Notes: a model not told the origin generated them from the letters alone. A DNA stretch of 64,000 nucleotides from CAG-1031 sp964391735 (GCA_964391735.1 CAYMNF010000002.1:21646-85645); one strand, 5' to 3'; shown: positions 1-9,144, counted from the stretch's first letter. Program-made: numbers and translations.

Positions 1-710
1 TTCTCACCCCCGGCCCTCATCAATGAGTATGCGTGGAAGTAGTAGAACACATGGGGCAAAAAGCGTGCGAGACTTTGCGAGGTCCCGGAAGTCATAACCA
101 TGCGTTCATTCAGTTCCGTGTCATAGAGCGCCCGGCTCACCAGCTCACGACAGCTGTCTATGCTGCCCTCCACTGCAATGGGACGGATGTTGTCCCCCTT
201 GCTGCAAATCTGAGCCTGTAAAAGCCGGCTGACATGATTACGCGGATACAGAATAGTGAGCCTTGTGTCGGGCCGGTTTGCCATGGCGTTGGCCATAGCT
301 GCGCCGCTGTCCCCGAGGGTTGCCATGATTAGATTCACCTTGCCGACCTGCTGCCAGTCAAGGAGCGCACGCACAAACAAGGCACCGATATCATTATATG
401 AGCCGGTGGGCCCATGCCACAGTTGCAGCAATTTCACCTCCCCGGCATCAACCAACGGTACGGGAAAATGGAAGGTGGAGTAGCAAACCCGCTTCAGGAC
501 ATCGGCATCAACATCGGGCCCGGTGAGTTGGCGGGCAACAACGTATGCTATGTCAGCCAACGACATCTCGCTGATATTGTTGAAAAACGCCGGGGGAATA
601 CGTGGAATCCATTGGGGCACAAACAGGGAGCCATCCTCAGGCTCAGGGCCTAAGAATGCCCTTCTAAGGTCGGTGTTGTTGTATGTCCCTGAGGTGGATT
701 CAAACTTCAT
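1..710 (-). CDS. Threonine synthase-like protein, 3' end beyond window, PLP lysine replaced
   Basis: Translated on the minus strand from ATG at 710 and running off the window edge (about 236 codons seen). The N-terminal layout follows threonine synthase, the PLP enzyme that turns O-phosphohomoserine into threonine: an N-terminal GSLFVP stretch, the HGPT motif at residues 99-102, a degenerate glycine-rich ATLGDSGAA stretch and YPR...VS. In the family HGPT is followed by an F-K-D motif whose Lys forms the Schiff base with PLP. Here the text is HGPTGSYNDIG, with Asn106 (codon AAT, 395-393) at the lysine position. The usual SGDTG phosphate loop is LGDSG. The start lies 2 nt after the aspartokinase stop, so the two are co-transcribed. 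It may be a pseudo-enzyme or have a new role; family placement is firm, activity is doubtful. Confidence 0.8.
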   Translation of the reverse strand, partial: MKFESTSGTYNNTDLRRAFLGPEPEDGSLFVPQWIPRIPPAFFNNISEMSLADIAYVVARQLTGPDVDADVLKRVCYSTFHFPVPLVDAGEVKLLQLWHGPTGSYNDIGALFVRALLDWQQVGKVNLIMATLGDSGAAMANAMANRPDTRLTILYPRNHVSRLLQAQICSKGDNIRPIAVEGSIDSCRELVSRALYDTELNERMVMTSGTSQSLARFLPHVFYYFHAYSLMRAGGE

Positions 711-712
711 AG

Positions 713-2134
713 CTACGGCTCGGCAAACAAGTTGGGGTTCAGGCGCGGACGTGCCGGCTTGGGCACAAACAGGGCATTGTGCAACAGGGTCATCACCTGT
801 TGTAGTTTGTCCATAGGCACTACCAATGAGAAGCTTGTCTCAGAGATGGCGGTGGCCCCCTCAACGGGTTGTAACCCGGCGGCAGCCAACACCCTCAGCA
901 ATCTCTCCTCAAGCCCTTGCATGCCACGAATGTGCCTGCCCACGATAGCGACTGTGGCAACCGAGCGTTCACGGCGAATGCCGCTTATCAGTCCGGTGGC
1001 ACTCTCAATGGCAAATTCCTCGTCAAGTATCTTGTTGGTGCGGTCGGCATCCGATCCCTTAACCACAAAACCAATACCGTTGTTGGCAAGCGTAACGGCC
1101 ATGAAAACATCAATTCCATGCCTACCCATGGCATTGAAAATGTGGGCGTTCAACCCCGAGTCGGGGCGGCCTTCAACCACCACCAGCTCAGTGTCTTTAA
1201 TCGCCGTTACACCCTTTATGGGCAGCTCGGCATCAGTGGCCTCGTTGTCTGTGTCACAGATATACGTTCCCGGAGCCTGTGGGTTAAAGGTATTCTTTAT
1301 GATGATAGGTATTCCGGCATTGAAGACGGGATATATTGTCGGGGGGTAAATTACTTTTGCACCGTAGTTGCACAACTCCATAGCCTCGACCATCGACATG
1401 CGGTCCAGCACCATGGCGTTGGGGATAAGGCGCGGGTCAGCCGTCATGAATCCGTCAACATCGGTCCAGATTTCAAGCACATCGGCCCCCAAAGCGGCTG
1501 CTATAAGAGCCCCGGTGAAGTCTGAACCTCCGCGCCCGAGATTGGTAAGCGAAAGGTCATCGGCATCTCGCGAAATAAAACCGGGCACCACCACCGGGCT
1601 ATCCTTCAATATTTCGCCATCGGCAAAACACCGGGTGATAAGAGAGCGCGTCAACTCAGAGTCCAGGACGTTGCGCCCGCCGGCCCTTCGCCGCGTGCGC
1701 ATAAAGTCCAGTGCATCAAGCCGCCTGGCATTAGATATCATTGCCGCCACGATTTCGCTTGACATCATCTCACCGTGGGCCACAACCTCGTCCATCAGGT
1801 TCTCCCTTTCCTCGGGATTGCGTCCTATTCGTGCATAAATCTGATGCAACTCATCCATCAGGCCGTCAACCACTTTCAGCACAGCGGCCTTCTTGGCCGG
1901 TTGCACAACAGCCTCTATCATCTCATGATGACGGGTGCGCATAGCCCGGACGCGCTCGCTATGGTCCACGCCACAGGCCGCCTGCATAGCCGTGTCAATC
2001 AATTGGTCAGTAAGTCCACCAAGGGCAGACACCACAACCACAGTAGGTTCGGTACGGGCCTCGACAATCTTCTTTAACGACAAGATAGCCGGCACCGTGC
2101 CAACTGATGTTCCGCCAAATTTCAGTACTCTCAT
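713..2134 (-). CDS. Aspartokinase (monofunctional, ThrA-like kinase half)
   Basis: Phosphorylates aspartate, the first step towards threonine, methionine, lysine and diaminopimelate. The start is the ATG at 2134 because the protein then begins MRVLKFGGTSVG, the family's N-terminal nucleotide/aspartate motif; it is 473 aa. The LGRGGSDFTGA and EIWTDVDGFMTADPR motifs of the kinase domain are intact. Two C-terminal ACT units follow. Bacteroidales usually fuse this kinase to homoserine dehydrogenase (ThrA), but here the protein ends with a short tail (residues after HNALF) where the dehydrogenase would begin. The first ACT unit has AVTLANNG where homologues usually carry a V-S-Q-A-S-S-E type effector motif, so feedback control may differ. 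Followed 2 nt later by the threonine-synthase-like gene. Confidence 0.92.
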   Translation of the reverse strand: MRVLKFGGTSVGTVPAILSLKKIVEARTEPTVVVVSALGGLTDQLIDTAMQAACGVDHSERVRAMRTRHHEMIEAVVQPAKKAAVLKVVDGLMDELHQIYARIGRNPEERENLMDEVVAHGEMMSSEIVAAMISNARRLDALDFMRTRRRAGGRNVLDSELTRSLITRCFADGEILKDSPVVVPGFISRDADDLSLTNLGRGGSDFTGALIAAALGADVLEIWTDVDGFMTADPRLIPNAMVLDRMSMVEAMELCNYGAKVIYPPTIYPVFNAGIPIIIKNTFNPQAPGTYICDTDNEATDAELPIKGVTAIKDTELVVVEGRPDSGLNAHIFNAMGRHGIDVFMAVTLANNGIGFVVKGSDADRTNKILDEEFAIESATGLISGIRRERSVATVAIVGRHIRGMQGLEERLLRVLAAAGLQPVEGATAISETSFSLVVPMDKLQQVMTLLHNALFVPKPARPRLNPNLFAEP

Positions 2135-2168
2135 CCTTAAACAAAGAACGTATGTCAAATTCTTACCA

Positions 2169-2200
2169 CAAAAGTACTCCAAATAATCACAACACGCAAA
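2169..2200 (-). promoter_or_regulatory. Promoter for aspartokinase operon
   Basis: On the minus strand TTTG (2200-2197), a 20-nt spacer and TACTTTTG (2176-2169), matching the Bacteroidetes sigma-ABfr consensus. It lies about 35 nt upstream of the kinase ATG, leaving a leader too short for an attenuator. Positions 2201-2315 between this and the plus-strand promoter hold nothing else that I recognise. Confidence 0.75.
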
Positions 2201-2315
2201 TTCCCCCATCCCCTATTCTCCAGAAATATTAAGTGTTTCATAATGGGGAGCTATAATGTTTGCCTAATAACCTTTTTTGAAAACGGGATAATTAAGTGGG
2301 GCTGCAAACAAAAAG

Positions 2316-2347
2316 TTTGGAAAATTCGTTTTTTTATTGTAATTTTG
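2316..2347 (+). promoter_or_regulatory. Promoter for small secreted protein
   Basis: TTTG at 2316-2319, a 20-nt spacer and TAATTTTG at 2340-2347. It is divergent from the aspartokinase promoter and would give a leader of roughly 70 nt before the ATG at 2421. Confidence 0.7.
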
Positions 2348-2420
2348 CGTATGAGATGGGGTGCCTAATGGAGGTTCGCCCCGCAAGATTATCTAAGTAG
2401 CTGACCTATAATTATATAGC

Positions 2421-2732
2421 ATGAAACGAATTCTACGTTCCTTTTTGTTTGCCCTGACAATATTGGCAGCCCCGGCCGCCGCAATGGCCGGGCAGGCGCG
2501 CCAAGACCGCGTCGAGACCGCCCAGCAAGGGGTCTCGGTTGAGGTTACGCGCTCCGGGATTGAAATCGCTTCCAATACGTCAGACACTGCGGCGGTGACT
2601 GTTTACACCATCGCCGGGACAGCGGTCAAGAGTGTTGTCCTGCAGCCCGGTGACCGGGTGACGGTTGACCTCCCCGCAGGTTATTACATTATCAAGACTC
2701 CACAACGCTCAATCAGGGTGTTGGTGCGTTAA
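2421..2732 (+). CDS. Small secreted protein with sorting-domain-like C-terminus
   Basis: A 103-aa protein. Residues 1-23 form a signal peptide (MKRILRS, a hydrophobic stretch, AMAGQA). The rest has little besides a compact all-beta segment from about residue 45, with the pattern VTVYTIAGTAVKSVVL, then LPAGYYIIKT and a basic end RVLVR. That pattern (VY-x-x-x-G, LPAGxYI) is what type IX secretion C-terminal sorting domains look like, but here there is almost no cargo ahead of it. It could be a free-standing domain, a very small cargo or an unrelated beta sandwich. The gene has its own promoter and terminator and is thus monocistronic. No specific function is recognised. Confidence 0.75.
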   Translation: MKRILRSFLFALTILAAPAAAMAGQARQDRVETAQQGVSVEVTRSGIEIASNTSDTAAVTVYTIAGTAVKSVVLQPGDRVTVDLPAGYYIIKTPQRSIRVLVR

Positions 2733-2744
2733 AAAAATCACTGG

Positions 2745-2782
2745 AAGACCCCGGATAATTCCCTATCTGAGGTCTTTTTTTT
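2745..2782 (+). terminator. Rho-independent terminator
   Basis: AAGACC (2745-2750) pairs with GGTCTT (2771-2776), and an eight-T tract follows. It ends the small secreted-protein transcript ahead of the pullulanase gene. Confidence 0.75.
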
Positions 2783-2825
2783 ATCAGTGTCCATTCAGTG
2801 GCTCATAATTACACAAAATACTTTA

Positions 2826-4850
2826 ATGAACATTACGTATTGCAAGGGTGCCGCAGTCGCTGCAGCCTTATTCTTATCTGCTTCCTTGACAGCACAAAAT
2901 AGAGATTCAGTTTTGAACAGCCTGCCAACCTATCCGGGGAATGACCTGGAATTGGCGGTGAGCGATGCCGGCACAACCTGGCGCCTGTGGTCACCTGAGG
3001 CTGAGGAGGTTCGTGTCCTCCTTTATGACCTCCCTACCGGAGGGCAACCGGTTGAGGAAATCACAATGACCCCTGATGTCAACGGCACTTGGGTGGCGAA
3101 CAAGCCCGAGAAACTTTATGGCAAGTTTTACACCTTCCGCGTAAAACACAATGGACAATGGCTCAGCGAGACCCCCGGTGCATGGGCCAAGGCAGTGGGC
3201 ACAAACGGCAAACGTGCTTACGTGCTTGAGGCCTCAACAACCAACCCCGAGGGTTGGGAAAATGACCGTGGGCCAAAAGTGGACAATATAACCGATGTGG
3301 TGCTTTATGAGATGCATCACCGCGACCTGTCGGCACACCCCACAGCCGGGTCAGCCTATCCCGGTAAGTTTTTGGCCCTCACTCAACAGGGAACCCATAA
3401 CCTGACGGGCGAAAAAACAGGTATTGACCACCTGAAGGAGTTGGGTGTGACCCATGTGCATATTTTGCCCAGTTATGACTTCGGCTCAATTGACGAGTCA
3501 CGGCCTGATAGCAGCCAGTACAACTGGGGATATGACCCCGTAAACTATAATGTCCCCGAGGGTTCATATTCAACCGATGCCTCACGCCCCGAGGTACGTA
3601 TCAAGGAGATGAAAGAGATGATCCAGGCCCTGCATGATGCCGGTATCGGCGTGGTGATGGACGTTGTTTATAACCACACCTTCACCGGCGATGGCTCAAA
3701 CTTCTCACTCACGGCCCCCGACTACTACTACCGTCATCGCGAGGATGGCTCATACAGCGATGCTTCGGGTTGTGGAAACGAGACGGCAAGTGACCGTCAA
3801 CAGATGCGTGACTTCATCATTAACTCAACAAAATATTGGGCCGACGAATATCATATTGACGGTTTCCGCTTTGACTTGATGGCCATCCATGATATAGAGA
3901 CGATGAACCAAGTCGCCGCTGCCCTCAAGGGGGTTAACCCCTCAATATTTGTTTATGGCGAGGGTTGGACCGCCGGAGATTCCCCCCTACCCTATGAGCA
4001 GCGGGCCCTTAAGGACCACGTAAACCGCATGCCCGGCATAGCCGTATTCAGCGATGACATCCGCGATGCCATTAAAGGCCATTACAGCAATGCCGCCGAT
4101 ACAGGTTTCGCCACCGGCAACCCCAAAAACAAGGAAACCGTGATGATAGGCATTGTGGGAGCCACAGCACACCCGCAGGTTGACTATACCAAAGGCAATA
4201 ACTCAAAAGCACCCTACGCCAACCACCCCACCCAGGTTATCAACTATGTAAGTTGCCATGACGACCTTACGCTTACCGACAAATTGCGTAAGTCAATGCC
4301 TACAGCAACCGATACCGAAAGGATGCGCGCGGCTCGGTTGGCACAGACCATAGTATTCACCTCCCAGGGCACACCCTTTATGTTTGCAGGTGAAGAGCTT
4401 TTCCGTGATAAAAAGGGAGTTCATAATTCATACAACCAACCGGATACAATCAATGCTATTGACTGGCAGAACAAGCACCTGTATCCCGAACAGTTCAAAT
4501 ACTATCAGGAGCTGATAAAGCTACGCAAGAGCCACCCGGCCTTCCGTATGACCCGTGCCGAGGATGTTGCCCGCCACTTGGTATTCGACGAGACCCCCGA
4601 CAAGCCCCTGCTGATTTCATACAGCCTCAAGGACCATGCCAACGGTGACGAGTGGGAAGAAATCAAGCTCATTTTCAACGGCAGTGATTCTGCTGAGATA
4701 GTGGAAATCCCGTATAACGAGTGGAAAGTGATTGCCCGCGACGGCCTTTTGGAGGCTGATGGTATTAAAGATGCCAAAGGCAACACCCTCACCCACAACG
4801 GCGGCCGCCTGACAGTAGCTCCCCGCAGCGCAACCATCCTCGCCCGCTAA
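2826..4850 (+). CDS. pulA: Secreted type I pullulanase (GH13)
   Basis: Hydrolyses alpha-1,6 branch links in pullulan, glycogen or starch dextrins. The ATG at 2826 gives a signal peptide (residues 1-23, ending LTAQN); an earlier in-frame GTG at 2787 would spoil it and was rejected. An N-terminal early-set/CBM48-like domain (TWRLWSPEAEEVRVLLYD) precedes the GH13 barrel. The pullulanase hallmark YNWGYDP starts near residue 232. Expected catalytic residues are Asp350 (DGFRFD), Glu379 (YGEGW) and Asp479 (CHDD). A C-terminal beta domain closes the 674-aa protein. With no lipobox or sorting tail visible it is probably periplasmic. It stands alone, not in a SusC/SusD locus. Confidence 0.93.
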   Translation: MNITYCKGAAVAAALFLSASLTAQNRDSVLNSLPTYPGNDLELAVSDAGTTWRLWSPEAEEVRVLLYDLPTGGQPVEEITMTPDVNGTWVANKPEKLYGKFYTFRVKHNGQWLSETPGAWAKAVGTNGKRAYVLEASTTNPEGWENDRGPKVDNITDVVLYEMHHRDLSAHPTAGSAYPGKFLALTQQGTHNLTGEKTGIDHLKELGVTHVHILPSYDFGSIDESRPDSSQYNWGYDPVNYNVPEGSYSTDASRPEVRIKEMKEMIQALHDAGIGVVMDVVYNHTFTGDGSNFSLTAPDYYYRHREDGSYSDASGCGNETASDRQQMRDFIINSTKYWADEYHIDGFRFDLMAIHDIETMNQVAAALKGVNPSIFVYGEGWTAGDSPLPYEQRALKDHVNRMPGIAVFSDDIRDAIKGHYSNAADTGFATGNPKNKETVMIGIVGATAHPQVDYTKGNNSKAPYANHPTQVINYVSCHDDLTLTDKLRKSMPTATDTERMRAARLAQTIVFTSQGTPFMFAGEELFRDKKGVHNSYNQPDTINAIDWQNKHLYPEQFKYYQELIKLRKSHPAFRMTRAEDVARHLVFDETPDKPLLISYSLKDHANGDEWEEIKLIFNGSDSAEIVEIPYNEWKVIARDGLLEADGIKDAKGNTLTHNGGRLTVAPRSATILAR

Positions 4851-4885
4851 CTCTCCCACCCAACTTAAGCCCCAATATCCACTTA

Positions 4886-4931
4886 AAAGAATCCCCGATT
4901 GGCCCTTTACGGCTCAAATCGGAGATTCTTT
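4886..4931. terminator. Bidirectional terminator hairpin
   Basis: A near-perfect stem of 4886-4900 with 4917-4931 (AAAGAATC.CCGATT against AATCGG.GATTCTTT) between the convergent pullulanase and beta-helix genes, with A-rich and T-rich flanks suitable for either strand. Confidence 0.75.
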
Positions 4932-4937
4932 CATATT

Positions 4938-6836
4938 TTATAATTTAACATCAAATTTACTATAATACCATTTACCGGTATAAGTATCTACACCTTTCTC
5001 ATCTTTTTCTATAAGATAGATATATTGCCTTTTATTAACGCTGTCAAAGAATATCCGTCCATTAAATAATAAGCTATCCCACATTGAATCCCTTATCGAT
5101 ATAGGTCCTATATCAGTTTTTTCTCCGTTTGAGACATTCCCCGAGAAAAAGGTGATTACATTATGAGGCATAACCTTATTTTCATCTGTACGAGATCGTA
5201 ATAATACATTTCCCACCGACTGATTATTGACCACACGAACAACACCTGTTAAGTTACCTTCAATATCCGTGGGCCACATACTCCACAGGCTTCCTTCTAC
5301 ATAATTGTCAGCAAGCACAAGATTCTCAATATATGTTCCTTGTAGAATTAACATACCGTCGGGTACATCCTCTTGTGTGTATTCTTGATAACGTAAAATA
5401 TTACCTTCAATAATAAGGTCATGTACCTTGTTTCTTGCTCGATCGTTATCTGTTAATCCGGAGCCGGTATGGTCCGGCACAAATTGATTTACCAGAACTA
5501 AACGTTTGTTAACGCATCCGAAGTTATTGCGCACTATAACATAATCTGAAAATCTTAGACAATTGACAAATGCAGATGCAACCGGCATGTTTAAGTAGTT
5601 CCCATCAATTAGAGTAAATTGACGGTTTTGGCTTCTGTCTTGGATATTTGCGTTTTTCGGGTCGTTCCAAACCTCAATTGCGGAGCCGGTGAACTTAGGC
5701 AGGTCAAAATGGCAGTTACGAATAATAGCTCCATTTAACGGGTCTATCTTATCGGCATCGCCGCTTCCTCCTGAACTAAGCGGAACATTATATCCTAAAG
5801 TTATATTAATCATCCGACATCCTGTTCCACCTTTGCCCTTATAATCTATAAATGCACAACCATCTATCAGTACATCTTGACCTCCCGAACAGTCAATAAC
5901 ACTATTAAAAAAGTCCTGATTGCCAATAATGTTATCTTGGCCATCAAACAGAGAATTGATTATTCTGCTGTGTGCCGAGCATTTGATAGCCACCTGTTTG
6001 GTAGTTAGATTGCTACCGTATACGAACCTGCAATTTTCTGCATTGACAGTTCCTACTAAGCCGAGATTCCTCACCACACAATCATGAAGATTCAATGAGT
6101 TTGTTACATCAACAGAATGGTTTTGACTGTTTGAAGTAGTGGCCCATATAGAGAGAAAGAAAGAGGACGGTGGAGTAAGGAGAGGGGCAAAAGATGTTGC
6201 AAAGATTTCGCAATTTTCAAAACGTGATGCTCCGCTTTCCGTGTCACTATCATTTACTAAAACCATCCCCTCAGTGCAAGCAAAGATGCGTTCTAACTTG
6301 CAATTGTCGGCCATTATTTGAAATTTACACTTTCCATCAATCTGTATGGTGTTAACTTTATTAGAATGAATGTTTAGTATGGCCGGATTAGTGGATTTGG
6401 GTAACATCAAGCGACAGTCACACGTTAGTCTCATTTCAAAGTTATCAGGTGCTACATTATTTATATAATCACCGTCCCCCATAAAAACCGTAAGAGATTC
6501 AGAGTAAATTATTGAGTAGGAGCCGGAAGTCGGATCATTTACTTTAATATACTTGGCTTTTGCGGTTAAGCATAAAGTTGAATAGGACCTGTTAACAAGG
6601 CTGTTTTGATTGCTACATAGTAAAAATATCCCATTTGGTTGTGACCGGTTGCCTTCTTTACCCAATTTAATTGAACCACCCTGAATTATCAATTTGCTTC
6701 CAACCGGAAGTACAATTTGGCTTTTTAGTTCATAATTACTTTCTACGCAATAAATAGCCGCTCCGGCATTAAACAGGCTTTGTGTTAACTCAGGAAGGCC
6801 TTCGGTAGAGTTTGAGTTTAAAATCACTTTTTCCAT
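4938..6836 (-). CDS. Right-handed parallel beta-helix protein, copy 1
   Basis: A 632-aa protein with no signal peptide. It begins MEKVILNSNS, then a LPELTQSLFNAGAAIY segment, IVLPVGSKLIIQGGSIKLG, and a long series of short N-, G- and I/V-rich turns (repeats like IRNCHFDLPKFTG, IEGNILRYQEYT, VVNNQSVGN) typical of pectate-lyase-like beta-helices. The start was chosen at 6836 because copy 3 aligns to exactly this Met; the reading frame upstream starts only at TTG. Function unknown: beta-helices bind or cut glycans or act as spikes. It is the only one of three copies that looks complete. AT-rich, unlike the flanking core genes. Divergent from lipoprotein A1. Confidence 0.75.
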   Translation of the reverse strand: MEKVILNSNSTEGLPELTQSLFNAGAAIYCVESNYELKSQIVLPVGSKLIIQGGSIKLGKEGNRSQPNGIFLLCSNQNSLVNRSYSTLCLTAKAKYIKVNDPTSGSYSIIYSESLTVFMGDGDYINNVAPDNFEMRLTCDCRLMLPKSTNPAILNIHSNKVNTIQIDGKCKFQIMADNCKLERIFACTEGMVLVNDSDTESGASRFENCEIFATSFAPLLTPPSSFFLSIWATTSNSQNHSVDVTNSLNLHDCVVRNLGLVGTVNAENCRFVYGSNLTTKQVAIKCSAHSRIINSLFDGQDNIIGNQDFFNSVIDCSGGQDVLIDGCAFIDYKGKGGTGCRMINITLGYNVPLSSGGSGDADKIDPLNGAIIRNCHFDLPKFTGSAIEVWNDPKNANIQDRSQNRQFTLIDGNYLNMPVASAFVNCLRFSDYVIVRNNFGCVNKRLVLVNQFVPDHTGSGLTDNDRARNKVHDLIIEGNILRYQEYTQEDVPDGMLILQGTYIENLVLADNYVEGSLWSMWPTDIEGNLTGVVRVVNNQSVGNVLLRSRTDENKVMPHNVITFFSGNVSNGEKTDIGPISIRDSMWDSLLFNGRIFFDSVNKRQYIYLIEKDEKGVDTYTGKWYYSKFDVKL

Positions 6837-6931
6837 AAATTTTAATTTATGAGTTAGACATATAATTTCATACAAATTTTAATATTAAAATGTTTAAAGA
6901 ATATTGATTTTTTTGTTAAAGGAAAATCTAT

Positions 6932-6939
6932 TATCTTTG
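6932..6939 (+). promoter_or_regulatory. -7 element upstream of lipoprotein A1
   Basis: TATCTTTG at 6932-6939 matches TAnnTTTG, 31 nt before the ATG at 6971. A TTTG at 6912-6915 is closer than the usual spacing. The same element is kept before copy A2. Confidence 0.6.
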
Positions 6940-6970
6940 TAGATATTATAAGAGTAACAATTAAAAAGAA

Positions 6971-7927
6971 ATGCGAAAAACGATTTGGAGGATATTGACT
7001 ATATTGGGGGTGATACTTCTCACTGCCTGTAGTGACACTGAGCCAAAATCCACGGAAGGTAATGGGGATGAGGTACCCTCCCCGTCCAATCATGATACCA
7101 CTATGGAAACTATGGCTCAAATTACTGAGGGGGAATGGAGCGGAATCTATTATTACAGGCGTGTAGCTGATTATATGGAATATGATTATATTTCATCCTT
7201 AATATTTAATCAAAAAGAAGGAAATTTTGGCATTGGAAAATGCTATATTATACATGATGGGCCGGAAAGAGATTTAACCGATTTATCACTGAAAAGGCAT
7301 AAGGGTTATAGTTATTATTTTTATTTTTATATTGAAGATAATAAAATCTTTTGTAAAAACTTAGAGGAACCCACTCCAACTTACCCTTATTATCCCTATT
7401 TTCCACAACCTGCTACTTTTACCTTTGAATATAAAGATGGGCTTCTTTATATGTCTTCTCCTTTATGTCATGATTTGGTTTTAGGCAAGGACAGAGCAAT
7501 ACCCTCTGATGCTAACGGCATTATTGTAGATGATAGTAATACAGTAAAGAATAAACTTAAAAAAGTATGGCTGCATGAAAATGGAAGAAATATACTTGAC
7601 TTCTATCATCCCATACCTCGCATAATGCAGTTGAGTGCTGACTATAATGGCAAATGTGATTTTTTAGTGGAAATCAATAATGGCTTCCAGTACTACTATA
7701 CAACTTATCAATTAGAAGCTATGACGAAATTTAATTGGTATTTGTTTTGCTGGACAATTAAGGAGATTTCTGATACTAAGTTAGTGTTACGTGGTTTTAT
7801 GGACGACTTCGATGATGTATACTATGCTGTTCCACCTGAAACTGTACCTTGTCTTTCATATCCTGATGGTTGTGAAATTTGGGGTAAATGGAACGTTGGA
7901 GGGGGAAAAATCGGGAGCAACTGGTAA
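6971..7927 (+). CDS. Surface lipoprotein A1 of the tandem array
   Basis: A 318-aa protein with a type II signal peptide and lipobox LLTAC (Cys20). The next residues, SDTEPKS, are acidic/polar like the export signals that send Bacteroidetes lipoproteins to the cell surface. A low-complexity Pro/Ser/acidic linker precedes a Tyr- and Asp-rich beta domain (GIYYYRRVADYMEYDY, FTFEYKDGLLYMSSPLCHD). The C-terminal half carries KKVWLHENGRNI and LVLRGFMDDFDDVYYAVP, shared with lipoprotein B, so A and B are paralogues. No known family is recognised. From the SSPLCHDL region on it is nearly identical to A2 (10603), which implies recent duplication or gene conversion. Followed by B1 after about 130 bp. 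Confidence 0.8.
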   Translation: MRKTIWRILTILGVILLTACSDTEPKSTEGNGDEVPSPSNHDTTMETMAQITEGEWSGIYYYRRVADYMEYDYISSLIFNQKEGNFGIGKCYIIHDGPERDLTDLSLKRHKGYSYYFYFYIEDNKIFCKNLEEPTPTYPYYPYFPQPATFTFEYKDGLLYMSSPLCHDLVLGKDRAIPSDANGIIVDDSNTVKNKLKKVWLHENGRNILDFYHPIPRIMQLSADYNGKCDFLVEINNGFQYYYTTYQLEAMTKFNWYLFCWTIKEISDTKLVLRGFMDDFDDVYYAVPPETVPCLSYPDGCEIWGKWNVGGGKIGSNW

Positions 7928-8058
7928 TTAATTGTACCTTTTCGATGTTTCCTGAGAGTTTACAAGTTCTTGCTTCATTTTTCTAAAGATACGTTTAATC
8001 TTCTGTATGAAATTGGACATTAGGCATTAATGAAAATCAGAAAGAGATAAAAATTAAG

Positions 8059-9036
8059 ATGCGGATAATATGGTCCCTTTTAGCGTTGGTGATTATATCG
8101 GCTTGCAGTGACACTGAGCCCAAGTCGGGCACAAATGACGACCCGGCCTCCATGACGGGGGACGAAGATGACGACATTCCCGGGCCTTGGAATAAGGATA
8201 AACCCTTTGAGGTATCTTATGATGAACAGTCTCTGGAAACTATGTCGCAAATACTTAAAATTGCAAATAAATATTGGTGGGGGGCGTATTATTACCGAAG
8301 AGTAGCTGATTATGCTCAGTATGAGGCAATTGATTACTTAGAGTTTAAACAAACTGATGGAAATGTAGGTACGGGAAAGTTCACTCTGTATCATGTTGGA
8401 CCGGAGATAGATCCGGATAATTTCGAACTTATATCTAAGAATTATAGTATTTACTTTGATTTTTACATTGTAGAAAATAAAATATTTTGTAAAAGCAGAG
8501 AATCATACCCCTTTTATACTTTTGCAAGGGAAAATTATTTTACTTTTGAATATAAAGATGGACGTCTTTATATTTCCGCTCCATTCTGTCATGACATGGT
8601 TTTAGGCAAGGATAAAAAAATACGTTCTGATGTTAACGGAATTATTATAAATGATAGTGAAGAAGTAAAAAATAAGCTTAAAAAAGTATGGCTTCATGAA
8701 AATGGAAGAAATATAATTGATTTATCTTATCGTCAATTAATCCAGCTGAATGCGAACTCTCCTAATGGTTATAATACTTTTACGACTATAGATTTTTTTT
8801 TATACTACTACTCAACTTACCGATTGGAACTATGTACATACGGGGCAAGAATGTATTGTTGGACCATTAAAGAGATATCTGATACTAAGTTAGTGTTACG
8901 CGGCTTTATGGACGACTTTGATGATGTATACTATGCGGTGCCTCGTGAATCGGTGCCTTATTTGCTATGGGATAAAAATCCGAAACGTGAGGATGGATGG
9001 GACGTTGGAGGGGGAAAAATCGGAGCTAACTTCTAA
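8059..9036 (+). CDS. Surface lipoprotein B1 of the tandem array
   Basis: A 325-aa lipoprotein with lipobox IISAC (Cys16) and the same SDTEPKS sequence as A1. An acidic linker (TGDEDDDIPGPWNKDK) leads into the array's beta domain: WGAYYYRRVADYAQYEA, FTFEYKDGRLYISAPFCHD, KKVWLHENGRNI, LVLRGFMDDFDDVYYAVP. It is almost identical in DNA to B2 (11715); the proteins differ mainly in the last 30 residues (PRESVPYLLWDKNPKRED here). The 130-bp spacer from A1 is also conserved in the second unit. No terminator is evident between A1 and B1, so they are probably co-transcribed. Function unknown; surface location is inferred. Confidence 0.8.
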   Translation: MRIIWSLLALVIISACSDTEPKSGTNDDPASMTGDEDDDIPGPWNKDKPFEVSYDEQSLETMSQILKIANKYWWGAYYYRRVADYAQYEAIDYLEFKQTDGNVGTGKFTLYHVGPEIDPDNFELISKNYSIYFDFYIVENKIFCKSRESYPFYTFARENYFTFEYKDGRLYISAPFCHDMVLGKDKKIRSDVNGIIINDSEEVKNKLKKVWLHENGRNIIDLSYRQLIQLNANSPNGYNTFTTIDFFLYYYSTYRLELCTYGARMYCWTIKEISDTKLVLRGFMDDFDDVYYAVPRESVPYLLWDKNPKREDGWDVGGGKIGANF

Positions 9037-9144
9037 CTGTTCAGTATGCTACTTCCTTTATATAACAATTTAAAAGATCCATAATTCACAAGCTTTATTT
9101 TTCATGAAAAGATTGAGCTTTCTTTATGAAAAATGAATTCTTTT

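Noticed and set aside
2787..2825. GTG at 2787 as the pullulanase start
   Set aside because: It adds 13 residues ahead of a good signal peptide that begins at the ATG at 2826.
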